Part shown: in pieces, positions 43,902-52,129 of the stretch
Layout: the number at the start of each line of letters is the position of its first letter
How positions within the stretch are numbered: the first letter of the stretch is position 1
NCBI GenBank assembly: GCA_049614485.1
Contig: JBMZDR010000014.1
Coordinates: 1-58,567 of the forward strand
From: GCA-2733415 sp049614485
GTDB taxonomy: Bacteria > Bacteroidota > Bacteroidia > Flavobacteriales > Flavobacteriaceae
DNA: 58,567 nucleotides
Reading direction: 5' to 3'
Notes under the pieces: model-generated
What the model saw: only the letters and a program-made list of their open reading frames with translations
Databases searched by the model: none
Told to the model about the DNA's origin: nothing
Program-made: the position numbers and the translations under genes

Positions 43902-44266
43902 CTAACTAAAAAAGTCAATCTATTACTGGCTTATGTAAATAGTATTAGCCAAAATTTATTAATTCCTAAAACAAGCTTATCGTTTTTCTTTTTCTATTTG
44001 GGGATGAAAAAGAGTCTTTTTTTAGTATCTGAAAAAAGACAAAATCTAATTTGTTTTCTGTTATACAAATATTCAAAAACTGATTAGATAATTTGCAAAA
44101 ATAACCTCACAGCTTTTCAACAAGTTTTTAACAAAATCAGTAACCCCTTGTGTTTATTGATGTTAACAAACCAACAACTCAACACACTGAATAACAGCGA
44201 TATAAAAATACCGTTTATCGATGACTAGCGATTAAATAAGGGGAATTAACAATTGTTAACTTCGGA
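43902..44266. other. 365-base gap upstream of nrdB
   Basis: It holds the predicted nrdB promoter (44096-44123, minus strand), an untranslated leader of about 190 bases with long T/A runs, and a 14-base perfect palindrome TTAACAATTGTTAA (44246-44259) just beyond the stop of the DUF3109 gene. A short plus-strand open frame here looks like chance. No tRNA or NrdR-like box pair was recognised. Confidence 0.55.
44096..44123 (-). promoter_or_regulatory. promoter of nrdBA
   Basis: On the minus strand: TTG (44123-44121), 17 bases, then TATTTTTG (44103-44096). Both elements match the Bacteroidota consensus. The long leader implied is unusual for this window. Confidence 0.55.
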
Positions 44267-44836
44267 TTATTTTGTGTTATTTTTTGCAATTGCCTCCAAC
44301 TCTTCATACCACTCTTGCCCAAACTTTCGAATTAAAGGTTCTTTTAAAAATTTATAGGTAGGCACCTGTAATTCCTCTCCTAAGGCACAAGCATCATCAC
44401 AAATAGACCAGCTGTGGTAGTTTACTGCCGAAAAAGAACTGTAGTTTTGAATTCTAACAGGGTATAAATGACAGGATAGTGGCTTTTTCCATGTTATCTC
44501 TCCAGCTAAATACGCAGCCTCTATACCACATAAAGCTGTCTTTTTCTCGTCAAAAATAACATAAGCACATTCTGCTCCATTAACCAAAGGCGTCTCTAAG
44601 TCTCCAAGATCAGTAACAATAGTAGCGCCTTGATTTTCTATAGCCTCAACCCCTTCTTTCCTCAAAAAAGGCTTCACTTTAGGATAAATATCATTCATAA
44701 TAGCCACCTCATCAGCGTCTAAAGGCGCACCTGCATCTCCCGCAATACAACACTCACCTTTACAAGCAGATAAATTACACACAAAATCCTTTTCAAGGAT
44801 ATCTTCAGAAACGATTGTTTTGCCTATTTGAAACAT
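44267..44836 (-). CDS. DUF3109 family cysteine-cluster protein
   Basis: The 189-residue cytoplasmic protein has a conserved cysteine arrangement: VCNLSACKGECCIAGDAG (about 19-36) plus later Cys in GAECAYV, ALCGIE, LSCHLYPV and ICDDACALG. This pattern fits DUF3109/YkgJ-like proteins expected to hold an iron-sulfur cluster or zinc. The function is unknown. It has a -7 element 30 bases upstream and is divergent from the MarC gene. No terminator with a T-run is evident after it. Confidence 0.85.
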   Translation of the reverse strand: MFQIGKTIVSEDILEKDFVCNLSACKGECCIAGDAGAPLDADEVAIMNDIYPKVKPFLRKEGVEAIENQGATIVTDLGDLETPLVNGAECAYVIFDEKKTALCGIEAAYLAGEITWKKPLSCHLYPVRIQNYSSFSAVNYHSWSICDDACALGEELQVPTYKFLKEPLIRKFGQEWYEELEAIAKNNTK

Positions 44837-44865
44837 TTGGAATGGGTTTTCACTAAATTAGTATG

Positions 44866-44873
44866 CAAAAGTA
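44866..44873 (-). promoter_or_regulatory. -7 promoter element for the DUF3109 gene
   Basis: TACTTTTG on the minus strand, an exact -7 match. Confidence 0.5.
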
Positions 44874-44918
44874 ACTCTTTTAGTGGTTTATTATAAGGTC
44901 AAATTAATTATTAAAGTA

Positions 44919-44926
44919 TAATTTTG
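44919..44926 (+). promoter_or_regulatory. -7 promoter element for the marC operon
   Basis: TAATTTTG, an exact -7 match 17 bases before the ATG at 44944. Confidence 0.5.
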
Positions 44927-44943
44927 CACAAAAATTTAAACAG

Positions 44944-45528
44944 ATGACTGTAGATATAATTGAAATCGCAAAAGCCAGTATGGTTTTATTTGCCGTAATA
45001 GATATTATTGGATCATTACCAATAGTAGTTAAACTTAAAGCTGCTGCTGGCGGAACACTTAATAGCGGAAAAGCATCTTTAGTTGCTGGTAGTATCATGC
45101 TTCTATTCTTAGTTGTTGGAGAAAAAATACTAAGCTTCATTGGTATTGACGCGGCATCATTTGGTATTGCCGGATCATTCATTATCTTTTTTATGGCTTT
45201 GGAAATGGTTTTAGGAATAAAACTATTTAAGGAAGACGAAAACACTGTAAAGACAGCATCAATAGTACCACTTGCATTTCCGTTAATTGCAGGAGCAGGA
45301 AGCATGACCTCTATATTATCTCTACGAGCTGAATATGAATCTGTGAATATTGCCATTGCCATAGTTCTTAACATTGCATTTGTATACCTGGTGTTAAAAA
45401 TGAGTGGTTGGTTTGAACGCAAACTAGGGAAAAGTGGTATAGCCATTATTGAAAAAGTATTCGGAATTATATTATTAGCCATAGCAGTGAAATTATTTAC
45501 CACTGGTGTGAAAGGAATTTTTTATTAA
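44944..45528 (+). CDS. MarC family integral membrane protein
   Basis: The 194-residue protein has six predicted membrane helices. It carries the MarC signature near the start (VIDIIGSLPIVVKL, about 18-31) and FPLIAGAGSMTSIL (about 117-130). Despite the historical name, the family has no proven role in antibiotic resistance. It heads a three-gene operon with a 65-residue membrane protein (15 bases on) and a flavoprotein that overlaps the latter by one base. Confidence 0.9.
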   Translation: MTVDIIEIAKASMVLFAVIDIIGSLPIVVKLKAAAGGTLNSGKASLVAGSIMLLFLVVGEKILSFIGIDAASFGIAGSFIIFFMALEMVLGIKLFKEDENTVKTASIVPLAFPLIAGAGSMTSILSLRAEYESVNIAIAIVLNIAFVYLVLKMSGWFERKLGKSGIAIIEKVFGIILLAIAVKLFTTGVKGIFY

Positions 45529-45543
45529 AAACACAAATTACTC

Positions 45544-45741
45544 ATGAAAATAGCAAGTATCATCTTATCAATAATCGCTCTTGGATTAATTGTATTTAAC
45601 ATTACAAAAGTAGATTTTAACGCTCCTTTTCAAGGTGAAAGCACGATAGCTCTTATTGAAATTATTGCTGCATTAATAGCGTTAATGCTTTTGGCCATTT
45701 TTACGATTTCAAAACGTATTGAGAAAAAAATAACTCAATAA
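45544..45741 (+). CDS. small two-helix membrane protein in the marC operon
   Basis: The 65-residue protein has two hydrophobic helices (about 4-20 and 37-56) separated by a short polar loop (KVDFNAPFQGES). The tail is basic (KRIEKKITQ). The family is not recognised by name, although similar small proteins follow marC-like genes in flavobacteria. The stop codon overlaps the ATG of the flavoprotein (TAATG), so translation is coupled. Confidence 0.75.
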   Translation: MKIASIILSIIALGLIVFNITKVDFNAPFQGESTIALIEIIAALIALMLLAIFTISKRIEKKITQ

Positions 45742-46352
45742 TGTTTGATGTTTTAATTATTGGAGGGGGAGCCGCAGGAATGTCATGCGCGCTAATAATT
45801 GGCTCTGCGCTAGAAAAACCGTTTGCAAAAAACAAAAAAGCAGGTTTAATTGCACATCAAAAAGCATCACATTTACAAAGCGCTTTATTTAATAACGTTT
45901 TAGGATTACAGCCAGGGACACTAGGAACATCTATTTTAGAAAGCGGAAAAAAACAACTATCTGATCTATACCCGTTACTTGAACAGATAGCCAATGAAAA
46001 AGTACTAGAAATAAAACACCGCAATGGTTATTTTGAAGTGATTACAAACAAACAATCGCACTGCTCAAAATCTATTGTGATTGCAACTGGCTATGCCCAA
46101 CCATTTTCTATAAAAGGGTGTGAAGACTATCTGATACCTCACCGTATGGCAAAACCAGAAAAAAACAGAGTACAACTTAAAAACACGTCTCATCTAGTAG
46201 CGCCAAATTTGTATGTTGCAGGCTCACTTGCTGGTTGGAGAAGTCAATATGCTATAGCTTGTGGTAGTGGCGCTCAAGTTGCTACAGATGTACTTACAAA
46301 ATGGAATAATGGCCAGCATATTAAAATTCACGATAAAAAAAAGGAGCTGTAA
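45741..46352 (+). CDS. single-domain FAD-dependent oxidoreductase (thioredoxin-reductase-like)
   Basis: The 203-residue protein has the FAD dinucleotide motif IIGGGAAGMSCAL (about 5-17), the ATGY motif (about 115-118) and the second FAD contact region NLYVAGSLAGWRSQYAIACGSG (about 157-178). It lacks the inserted NAD(P)H domain and the CxxC redox pair of thioredoxin reductases, which are about 310 residues long. Its electron donor and acceptor are therefore unknown; a partner protein may supply them. Genomic coupling to the small membrane protein and MarC hints at a membrane redox role, but that is inference. Confidence 0.82.
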   Translation: MFDVLIIGGGAAGMSCALIIGSALEKPFAKNKKAGLIAHQKASHLQSALFNNVLGLQPGTLGTSILESGKKQLSDLYPLLEQIANEKVLEIKHRNGYFEVITNKQSHCSKSIVIATGYAQPFSIKGCEDYLIPHRMAKPEKNRVQLKNTSHLVAPNLYVAGSLAGWRSQYAIACGSGAQVATDVLTKWNNGQHIKIHDKKKEL

Positions 46353-46373
46353 AAACGCTACTATTATAATTAA

Positions 46374-46402
46374 AAAAACCGAGCTCTTCAGCTCGGTTTT
46401 TA
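46374..46402. terminator. bidirectional terminator after the marC operon
   Basis: The arms AAAAACCGAGCT (46374-46385) and AGCTCGGTTTTT (46390-46401) flank a CTTC loop. Confidence 0.88.
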
Positions 46403-46506
46403 ATCAGTGGTTTTACTTAATACGAAAAAAAACTTTTTCTTATATGGGTCAAAGATAACATTATATTTTTAACTCTTGTTAAGATGAATGACTTTTTTTT
46501 ACAACT

Positions 46507-48099
46507 TTACCTTTTAAGCAATTCTATAACTTTATTCACCATCTTATCATCTGAATCTTTTATTTGATATGCCAAGTTATCATTAAATAATTGCGAGGCT
46601 ATCGCCGCTTTTAAATAATGTCTTATTTCTGAATCATGTGTATCAAAATCTATAATTAACTGATTTCTTGTTCTAATTTTCACATAAGATTTATATGCAG
46701 ACAACACCTCATCAGATATCGCATAACTTGAAACCAATTCTTCTTCTGTAAGTTTAGCATAGTACGCCCTATCTTTTTCTAACTCATCAAAAATAAAATT
46801 ATCAATCATAGCAGAATTGATAGCGTATTTAACTTTTTCATAGTCATCACCAGCGTCTATAGGCACAAATACATCCGGAATTATACCGCCACCACCATAA
46901 ACAGTTTTCCCCTTTGGGGTTGTAAAACGTAAAGAATCTGCTACCTCAATTCTAGAGGAATCTGTTAACTCTCCTAAAATATATCTTTTGGTATATTCAT
47001 CATAATAATCAAATCCGTTTCTTGACACATAAGGTTTCTGTATTGATCGGCCGGTTGGCGTGTAATACCTAGATACTGTTAAACGGATAGCACTTCCGTC
47101 ACCCAACTGCATTTCCCTTTGAACCAAACCTTTACCAAATGAGCGCCTTCCTACAATAGTACCTTTATCATTATCTTGTAAAGCTCCTGCTACAATTTCA
47201 CTTGCAGATGCCGACTCTTCATCTATCAACACAAACACGTGTCCGTTTTCAAAATTTCCTTTTGATGTTGCAAAAAAATTCTCAATATCTCCTTTTTTAT
47301 TTTTTGTAAATAAAATAAGTTTATCATCTTCTAAAAACTCATCTACTATTTGTTGCGCCCTATCTAAAAAACCACCTGGATTACCTCTTAAGTCTAAAAT
47401 AAGATTATCCATCCCTTTACGCTTAAGCTTCAATAGTTTGCTTCTAAACTCTTTATATGTTGTTTCTGCAAACCGATTAATTTTAACATAACCTAACCCA
47501 TCTTGAATCATGTAGGCTATTGGAACACTTTTTAACGCAACAAGACCTCTTTTAACTGTAACATCAATTTTTTTATTTTCTGATGCTCTATAAATCCTCA
47601 AGTTTACCTTTGAATCTATGTCACCTTTTAAGGTTCTAATTACTTTTTCATTGGTCACACCTGTACCATACAACGTATCGTTATTTGCTAAAAGAATCTT
47701 ATCACCAGCTTTTAAACCAGCTTTACTACTAGGGCCATCTTCAATTGTTTTTATAATTGAAATGGTATCATTTTTAACATAAAAAGACACACCAATACCT
47801 ACAAACTCTCCGTTCATAGACTCCGTAACCCCCTCTAAATTTTCCTTTGGAATGTATACCGAATGTGGATCAAGGTCGCCTAAAATTTTATTTACTGTAA
47901 CATCAACAATACTATCTGTATTTACATCATCAACATACTCATAGTCAATATAATCCATCAACCTGCTCAATTTTTGTTTACTTGAAGAGTCTGTTAACAA
48001 ATTGGGTTCAGAATTGAAATGAAATACCCCTCCTAACCAAAAGCCTATTGCTAAGGTTGCCCCTATAATTAAAGGAAGATATTTCTTTTTATACGTCAT
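46507..48099 (-). CDS. S41 family C-terminal processing peptidase
   Basis: The 530-residue protein has one N-terminal membrane anchor (about 8-26) and a PDZ domain (about 90-175; ESMNGEFVGIGVSFYV ... IEDGPSSKAGLKAGDKIL). The S41 protease domain follows. The catalytic Ser is in LIDEESASASEIVAGAL (about 291-307) and the Lys in GRRSFGKGLVQ (about 317-327). It works in the periplasm on C-termini of envelope proteins. The gene starts one base after the stop of the dCMP deaminase, so they are cotranscribed. The length is usual for flavobacterial members. Confidence 0.93.
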   Translation of the reverse strand: MTYKKKYLPLIIGATLAIGFWLGGVFHFNSEPNLLTDSSSKQKLSRLMDYIDYEYVDDVNTDSIVDVTVNKILGDLDPHSVYIPKENLEGVTESMNGEFVGIGVSFYVKNDTISIIKTIEDGPSSKAGLKAGDKILLANNDTLYGTGVTNEKVIRTLKGDIDSKVNLRIYRASENKKIDVTVKRGLVALKSVPIAYMIQDGLGYVKINRFAETTYKEFRSKLLKLKRKGMDNLILDLRGNPGGFLDRAQQIVDEFLEDDKLILFTKNKKGDIENFFATSKGNFENGHVFVLIDEESASASEIVAGALQDNDKGTIVGRRSFGKGLVQREMQLGDGSAIRLTVSRYYTPTGRSIQKPYVSRNGFDYYDEYTKRYILGELTDSSRIEVADSLRFTTPKGKTVYGGGGIIPDVFVPIDAGDDYEKVKYAINSAMIDNFIFDELEKDRAYYAKLTEEELVSSYAISDEVLSAYKSYVKIRTRNQLIIDFDTHDSEIRHYLKAAIASQLFNDNLAYQIKDSDDKMVNKVIELLKR

Positions 48100-48100
48100 T

Positions 48101-48526
48101 TTAAACTTGTTCTAGATGCACAACTTCTACACCTGCTTTTTCTAAGAATTTAACCCCCGAATCATCTTTGTATTTGTCTTTATACACCACGCGCTTAATA
48201 CCTGATTGATGCACTAACTTACTACATTCTTTACATGGCGACAAGGTAATATACAAGGTTGCGCCTTTACAGGATTGTGTAGATGCCGCTACTTTTAATA
48301 TGGCGTTTGCCTCAGCATGTAGCACATGCCATTTTGTGTAACCGTCTTCATCTTCACAATAATTATCAAACCCTGTAGGCGCCCCATTATAACCATCAGA
48401 TATAATCATTCTATCTTTTACAATTATCGCACCAACTTGTTTTCTGATACAATGAGAGAGCTTCCCCCACTCACTAGCCATTCTTATATAGGCGGTATCA
48501 TACCGTAATTGTTTTTTCTCTGGCAT
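48101..48526 (-). CDS. dCMP deaminase
   Basis: The 141-residue zinc enzyme of the cytidine/deoxycytidylate deaminase family has HAEANAIL (zinc His and catalytic Glu, about 70-77) and SPCKECSKLV (two zinc cysteines, about 97-106). It converts dCMP to dUMP for thymidylate synthesis. The N-terminal segment YIRMASEWGKLSHCIRKQVGAIIV is typical of dCMP deaminases rather than CMP/tRNA deaminases. It is followed one base later by the S41 protease gene; that pairing is positional only. Confidence 0.92.
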   Translation of the reverse strand: MPEKKQLRYDTAYIRMASEWGKLSHCIRKQVGAIIVKDRMIISDGYNGAPTGFDNYCEDEDGYTKWHVLHAEANAILKVAASTQSCKGATLYITLSPCKECSKLVHQSGIKRVVYKDKYKDDSGVKFLEKAGVEVVHLEQV

Positions 48527-48594
48527 TCTATTGTTTTGTATGTTACTAATCTACTAATTAATATATTGGAGGTACTATAAGATTGTGTTAAATA

Positions 48595-49170
48595 TTACCT
48601 GGACAATAACATTGGTATAACTAAACCTAAAATTACTGATGAAATTACAACAACCCAAATACGTTTAGAAACATTTAATATGTTTTGAACAATTCCTCCT
48701 ATAAGAAGCACAACTAATACAATTATCACTTGTGCTAGCTCCACACCTAAAGCAAACTCAATTAAAGGGAGTAACTTATTAGATTCAGAACCTATGATCA
48801 TTTTAAAGTAATTTGAAAATCCTAATCCATGGATAATTCCAAAAAATAACGTGATAAAAAACACAACACCAATTTTAGTGTCTTTAATTGTTTTCCTATG
48901 AAAAAAGATATTGTACAGCGCAGTAATTGCAATGGTTACTGGAATTAAAAACTCCACTAAACCACTATTTATTTTCACTACATTATAACTAGATAATATT
49001 AACGATATTGTATGTCCTATTGTAAAAACCGTAACTAAAAACACGATTTTTTTCCAATTAGAAAGCAGATAAGGCGCAGCCAATGCGGCAAGAAATAAAA
49101 TATGATCATACCCATTAATATCTAACACATGAGTAAGTCCTAATTCAAAAAAAAGTTGCAGTTGTTCCAT
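48595..49170 (-). CDS. HupE/UreJ family membrane protein
   Basis: The 191-residue protein has about six membrane helices with conserved His motifs: GYDHILFLAAL (about 20-30), IGHTISL (about 51-57) and IIHGLGFSN (about 112-120). These are typical of HupE/UreJ proteins, which in some bacteria import nickel for hydrogenase or urease. Neither enzyme is encoded nearby, so the metal role is unproven here. A perfect -7 element lies only 5 bases before the ATG, which would give a nearly leaderless mRNA. Confidence 0.85.
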   Translation of the reverse strand: MEQLQLFFELGLTHVLDINGYDHILFLAALAAPYLLSNWKKIVFLVTVFTIGHTISLILSSYNVVKINSGLVEFLIPVTIAITALYNIFFHRKTIKDTKIGVVFFITLFFGIIHGLGFSNYFKMIIGSESNKLLPLIEFALGVELAQVIIVLVVLLIGGIVQNILNVSKRIWVVVISSVILGLVIPMLLSR

Positions 49171-49174
49171 GTCT

Positions 49175-49182
49175 CAAAACTA
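49175..49182 (-). promoter_or_regulatory. -7 promoter element for the HupE/UreJ gene
   Basis: TAGTTTTG on the minus strand, an exact match. It is so close to the ATG (49170) that transcription would start about at the start codon. Confidence 0.4.
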
Positions 49183-49183
49183 C

Positions 49184-49209
49184 ATAAAAAAAGCGACCAA
49201 AAGGCCGCT
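49184..49209 (-). terminator. minus-strand terminator after the zinc protease gene
   Basis: The arms 49203-49209 and 49192-49198 flank a four-base loop. The A196/C205 position is a mismatch in plus-strand RNA but a U-G wobble in minus-strand RNA. The minus strand also ends in seven U residues. The hairpin is therefore directional. Confidence 0.75.
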
Positions 49210-49249
49210 CAAATATGGTTTTTTTATCATGAAGATTGTGCTACACAAA

Positions 49250-49939
49250 CTACTTATTGCTATTTAAAAACCTAAAGATAAAATACATCAGAGTTGATAA
49301 CGCTCCAATTGCAGCTACTAAATATGTTCTTGCAGCCCATTTTAAAGCATCTTTAGCACCAGCATGTTCCTCTCTAGTTAACATATTTTTGTTTTCTAAC
49401 CACGCTAACGCTCTATTACTAGCATCATACTCTACCGGAAGCGTGATAACACTAAACAACGCCATAATACCATACAGAACAATACCTGCTAACAACATTG
49501 TTTTTCCTAGCACAGATGATGCCGACAGTACAAAACCACCCATAATAACCCATTGCGACAAGCCAGAAGCAACATTAACCATTGGTACTATTTTTGAACG
49601 CATTGTTAACCATGAATATGCGGTTGCGTGTTGTACAGCATGTCCGCACTCATGAGCCGCAACTGCGGCAGCTGCAGCATTACGTTGGTTGTAAACACCT
49701 TCGCTTAAATTTACAGTTTTATTAGCTGGGTTGTAATGATCCGTTAACATTCCTGGTGTTGAAATTACTTTCACATCTTGTATACCGTGATCATTTAGCA
49801 TTTTTTGTGCAATTTCAGCACCTGTCATCCCGTTTCTTAAATACACCTTTGAATAGGTCTTAAACTTACTTTTTAATCTATTACTCACTAGCATACTAAC
49901 TAAAGCAATAAGTCCAGCGATGATATAATATCCCATCAT
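49250..49939 (-). CDS. YugP-like zinc metallopeptidase, membrane-bound
   Basis: The 229-residue protein has an N-terminal membrane helix (about 2-18). The zinc motif is AAHECGHAVQHA (HExxH, about 94-105), and two or three further helices lie in the C-terminal half (about 125-170 and 207-225). It belongs to the YugP/zinc metallopeptidase 2 family with its active site near the membrane; substrates are unknown. It is a single gene downstream of gldD on the same strand, with a directional terminator after it. Confidence 0.9.
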   Translation of the reverse strand: MMGYYIIAGLIALVSMLVSNRLKSKFKTYSKVYLRNGMTGAEIAQKMLNDHGIQDVKVISTPGMLTDHYNPANKTVNLSEGVYNQRNAAAAAVAAHECGHAVQHATAYSWLTMRSKIVPMVNVASGLSQWVIMGGFVLSASSVLGKTMLLAGIVLYGIMALFSVITLPVEYDASNRALAWLENKNMLTREEHAGAKDALKWAARTYLVAAIGALSTLMYFIFRFLNSNK

Positions 49940-50028
49940 AGTTTTAATTCTTTATAAATTACAGTAGTATTAAAGCAAAAATCTCGCCAATTATATAATT
50001 ACATTAATTAGCTGATGTTTTGTCAGTA

Positions 50029-50604
50029 TTAGTTTTTCCACTCTAAGCTTTCCATAAGCTTTTGAATGTCTTTTTTTAAGTAAAAAGCAGCTGGAAGAAT
50101 AGAGTCATAGTTAGGCTTCACACTAAAATATGCAGCGCCACGAAGAAAATGTTTCTTATTATCAGTGATGTAAAATTGAACAGGTGAAGCAGCATTCCCC
50201 TCTATTTCATACACCATACCGTACCCATTTTGTTCTTCGTTTTCATATAGCACCGGTTTAATGCTTTCAGCTTTTTGTGTGTGTTCTTGAGTTAAGTTTT
50301 GAGCATCACGCAAAGAACGCTTTAACAACTCCTCATCTACACCAAGATACGTTAAGTGTATTTTTCCCTTTAAGCCCGGGTAACTCAAGTTAACACCACA
50401 ATACTGTTGTTGACCTCTTGGCTTTTCAATTTCAACTAAGTTGTTAATATCGAATGTAAAAGGACAATCTGATAAGTATTTTTTATATGTAGCCTCTGGA
50501 TATTCTAGCTTTAAATAACCTTTAGGTTTTGGAAGCACATCATCTTTACATGATGTAAAAACCAACGCTATTAATAAAAATGATATGACTGCTACTTGCT
50601 TGAT
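50029..50604 (-). CDS. gldD: gliding motility lipoprotein GldD (unusual start)
   Basis: About 191 residues. CKDDVLPKPKGYLKLEYPEA at the mature N-terminus, followed by CPFTFDIN and WKN at the end, is characteristic of GldD, needed for flavobacterial gliding. The lipobox is LVFTSC. The only standard start codon in frame, a TTG at 50565, lies five codons before the lipid-carrying Cys and would leave no signal peptide. Upstream codons back to the stop at 50613 encode a normal one (IKQVAVISFLLIALVFTSC) but contain no ATG, GTG or TTG. I set the start at the ATC at 50604, three bases after AGAGG; this is tentative. Confidence 0.85.
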   Translation of the reverse strand: MKQVAVISFLLIALVFTSCKDDVLPKPKGYLKLEYPEATYKKYLSDCPFTFDINNLVEIEKPRGQQQYCGVNLSYPGLKGKIHLTYLGVDEELLKRSLRDAQNLTQEHTQKAESIKPVLYENEEQNGYGMVYEIEGNAASPVQFYITDNKKHFLRGAAYFSVKPNYDSILPAAFYLKKDIQKLMESLEWKN

Positions 50605-50614
50605 AAACCTCTAA

Positions 50615-51643
50615 TTAAAATGATGATTTAAATTGCTCTAAGAAACGAACATCGTTTTCATAAAACATTCTGATGTCTCCTATTTGATGTAATAACATTG
50701 CAATACGCTCTACACCAACACCGAATGCAAATCCTGAATATTCTTTAGGATCTATCCCGCAATTTGTAAGTACATTCGGATCTACCATACCACAACCACC
50801 AATTTCTAACCAACCAGTTCCTTTGGTTATTCTGTAATCAGTCTCTGTTTTTAACCCCCAATAAATATCAACTTCAGCACTTGGTTCTGTAAACGGGAAA
50901 TAAGATGGTCTTAAACGAATTTTAGACTTCCCAAACATCTCCTTTGTAAAATATAATAAGGTTTGCTTTAAATCTGCAAAAGACACATTTTTATCAATAT
51001 ACAAGCCTTCTACTTGGTGAAAAATACAATGTGAACGTGCAGAAATATCTTCATTTCTAAACACTCTTCCTGGTGAAATTGTACGTATAGGCGGTTTATT
51101 ATCTTCCATGTAACGTACCTGTACAGAGCTTGTGTGTGTTCTTAATAAAATATCCGGATCTGTTTGAATAAAAAACGTATCCTGCATATCTCTTGCAGGG
51201 TGGTATTCCGGTAAATTCAATGCTGTAAAGTTATGCCAATCATCTTCAATTTCTGGTCCTTCTGACACATTAAATCCGATGTTAGCAAAGATGTCTATAA
51301 TTTGATTTTTAACCAATGAAACTGGATGCCTTGACCCTATTTTTAAAGGTTCCGAAGGTCTAGATAAATCACCATAAACGCCGTTATCCTCAATACTACT
51401 CTCTAATTCTTCATTTAAAGCATTTACCTTATCTTGAGCAGTAGTTTTTAGTTTGTTTATTGCTTGACCAAATTCTTTTTTTTGATCATTAGCAACATTT
51501 TTGAATTCCGCAAAGAAGTCATTTAACAACCCTTTTTTACCTAAATATTTAATTCTAAAACTTTCAATCTCGTCTTTAGATTGTGTTTTAAAATTATCTG
51601 CCTCTTCAATAAGTTCCTTAATCTTGTCTATCATCGTGCTCAT
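50615..51643 (-). CDS. pheS: phenylalanyl-tRNA synthetase alpha subunit
   Basis: The 342-residue class II synthetase subunit has an N-terminal coiled coil that contacts tRNA (about 1-85) and a catalytic core. Motif 2 is visible in ISPGRVFRNEDISARSHCIFHQVEGLYI (about 189-216) and motif 3 in GFAFGVGVERIAML (about 312-325). It charges tRNA-Phe together with PheT, which is not adjacent. The gene sits between the 118-residue ORF and gldD, an insertion into the usual gldE-gldD pair. The ATG at 51643 is preceded by a -7 element; an alternative ATG is three codons later. Confidence 0.96.
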   Translation of the reverse strand: MSTMIDKIKELIEEADNFKTQSKDEIESFRIKYLGKKGLLNDFFAEFKNVANDQKKEFGQAINKLKTTAQDKVNALNEELESSIEDNGVYGDLSRPSEPLKIGSRHPVSLVKNQIIDIFANIGFNVSEGPEIEDDWHNFTALNLPEYHPARDMQDTFFIQTDPDILLRTHTSSVQVRYMEDNKPPIRTISPGRVFRNEDISARSHCIFHQVEGLYIDKNVSFADLKQTLLYFTKEMFGKSKIRLRPSYFPFTEPSAEVDIYWGLKTETDYRITKGTGWLEIGGCGMVDPNVLTNCGIDPKEYSGFAFGVGVERIAMLLHQIGDIRMFYENDVRFLEQFKSSF

Positions 51644-51654
51644 TTTTGCAAATG

Positions 51655-51662
51655 CAAATTTA
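51655..51662 (-). promoter_or_regulatory. -7 promoter element for pheS
   Basis: TAAATTTG on the minus strand, 11 bases upstream of the ATG. Exact -7 match, no proper -33 TTG. Confidence 0.45.
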
Positions 51663-51676
51663 CAACTATTAATTCT

Positions 51677-52033
51677 TTATCTTATATATTCTTTTTCTAA
51701 AAAGTAACTTACAATAGCTTCTTTCATTAATACAGATTGCTCACCTGCTTTTAAGTTAGGTAACTCTTCTACGGTTATGTAATGCGGCCAACCATCATCG
51801 TCAAAAAAATCAAACTGATAATACCCGTAAGGCTCTAAGAGTCTGCAAATGGCAATATGCATTAGGTTAACTTTCTCGTCTTTTTTAAACTTTTTAGTTA
51901 ATTGACCAAGTTCTTGTATCCCTACCAAATAAATAATACTATCTAAATCTAAAGTTTCGCCATCTGCAAATTGTTCAGATAACTGCATAACAACTTTATC
52001 CCAACGGTCTTTTAATTGCTCATCTCTCGCCAT
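51677..52033 (-). CDS. conserved hypothetical protein between gldE and pheS
   Basis: The 118-residue soluble protein (MARDEQLKDRWDKVV...) is acidic and helix-rich, with an aromatic segment YGYYQFDFFDDDGWPHY (about 78-94). No domain is recognised. The frame continues eight codons upstream, but an exact -7 element (52055-52062) overlaps that region, so the ATG at 52033 is preferred. It lies in the gliding-gene neighbourhood on the same strand, but nothing in the sequence ties it to motility. Confidence 0.7.
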   Translation of the reverse strand: MARDEQLKDRWDKVVMQLSEQFADGETLDLDSIIYLVGIQELGQLTKKFKKDEKVNLMHIAICRLLEPYGYYQFDFFDDDGWPHYITVEELPNLKAGEQSVLMKEAIVSYFLEKEYIR

Positions 52034-52054
52034 ATACTCAAAATATTTAAGTTG

Positions 52055-52062
52055 CAAACTTA
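52055..52062 (-). promoter_or_regulatory. -7 promoter element for the 118-residue ORF
   Basis: TAAGTTTG on the minus strand, 21 bases upstream of the chosen ATG. It argues against the longer reading frame. Confidence 0.5.
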
Positions 52063-52129
52063 ATACCTTTGACTCAAATTTCTTTTTTTTTATGAATTTT
52101 TATTCCTGTAACAACGAAAATTTAATGCA

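Noticed and set aside
43881..44087. Plus-strand 68-codon frame upstream of nrdB
   Set aside because: It overlaps the nrdB start and leader, has low-complexity composition and no promoter or family resemblance.
44246..44259. 14-base palindrome TTAACAATTGTTAA as a terminator
   Set aside because: The stem is nearly all A-T and no T-run follows on either strand.
48595..49170. Assigning the HupE/UreJ protein to nickel supply of a local urease or hydrogenase
   Set aside because: No urease or hydrogenase gene is in the window; only the membrane-protein family can be stated.
50029..50565. gldD starting at the TTG at 50565
   Set aside because: This would leave only five residues before the lipidated Cys, too short for a lipoprotein signal peptide, while upstream codons in the same frame encode a complete one.
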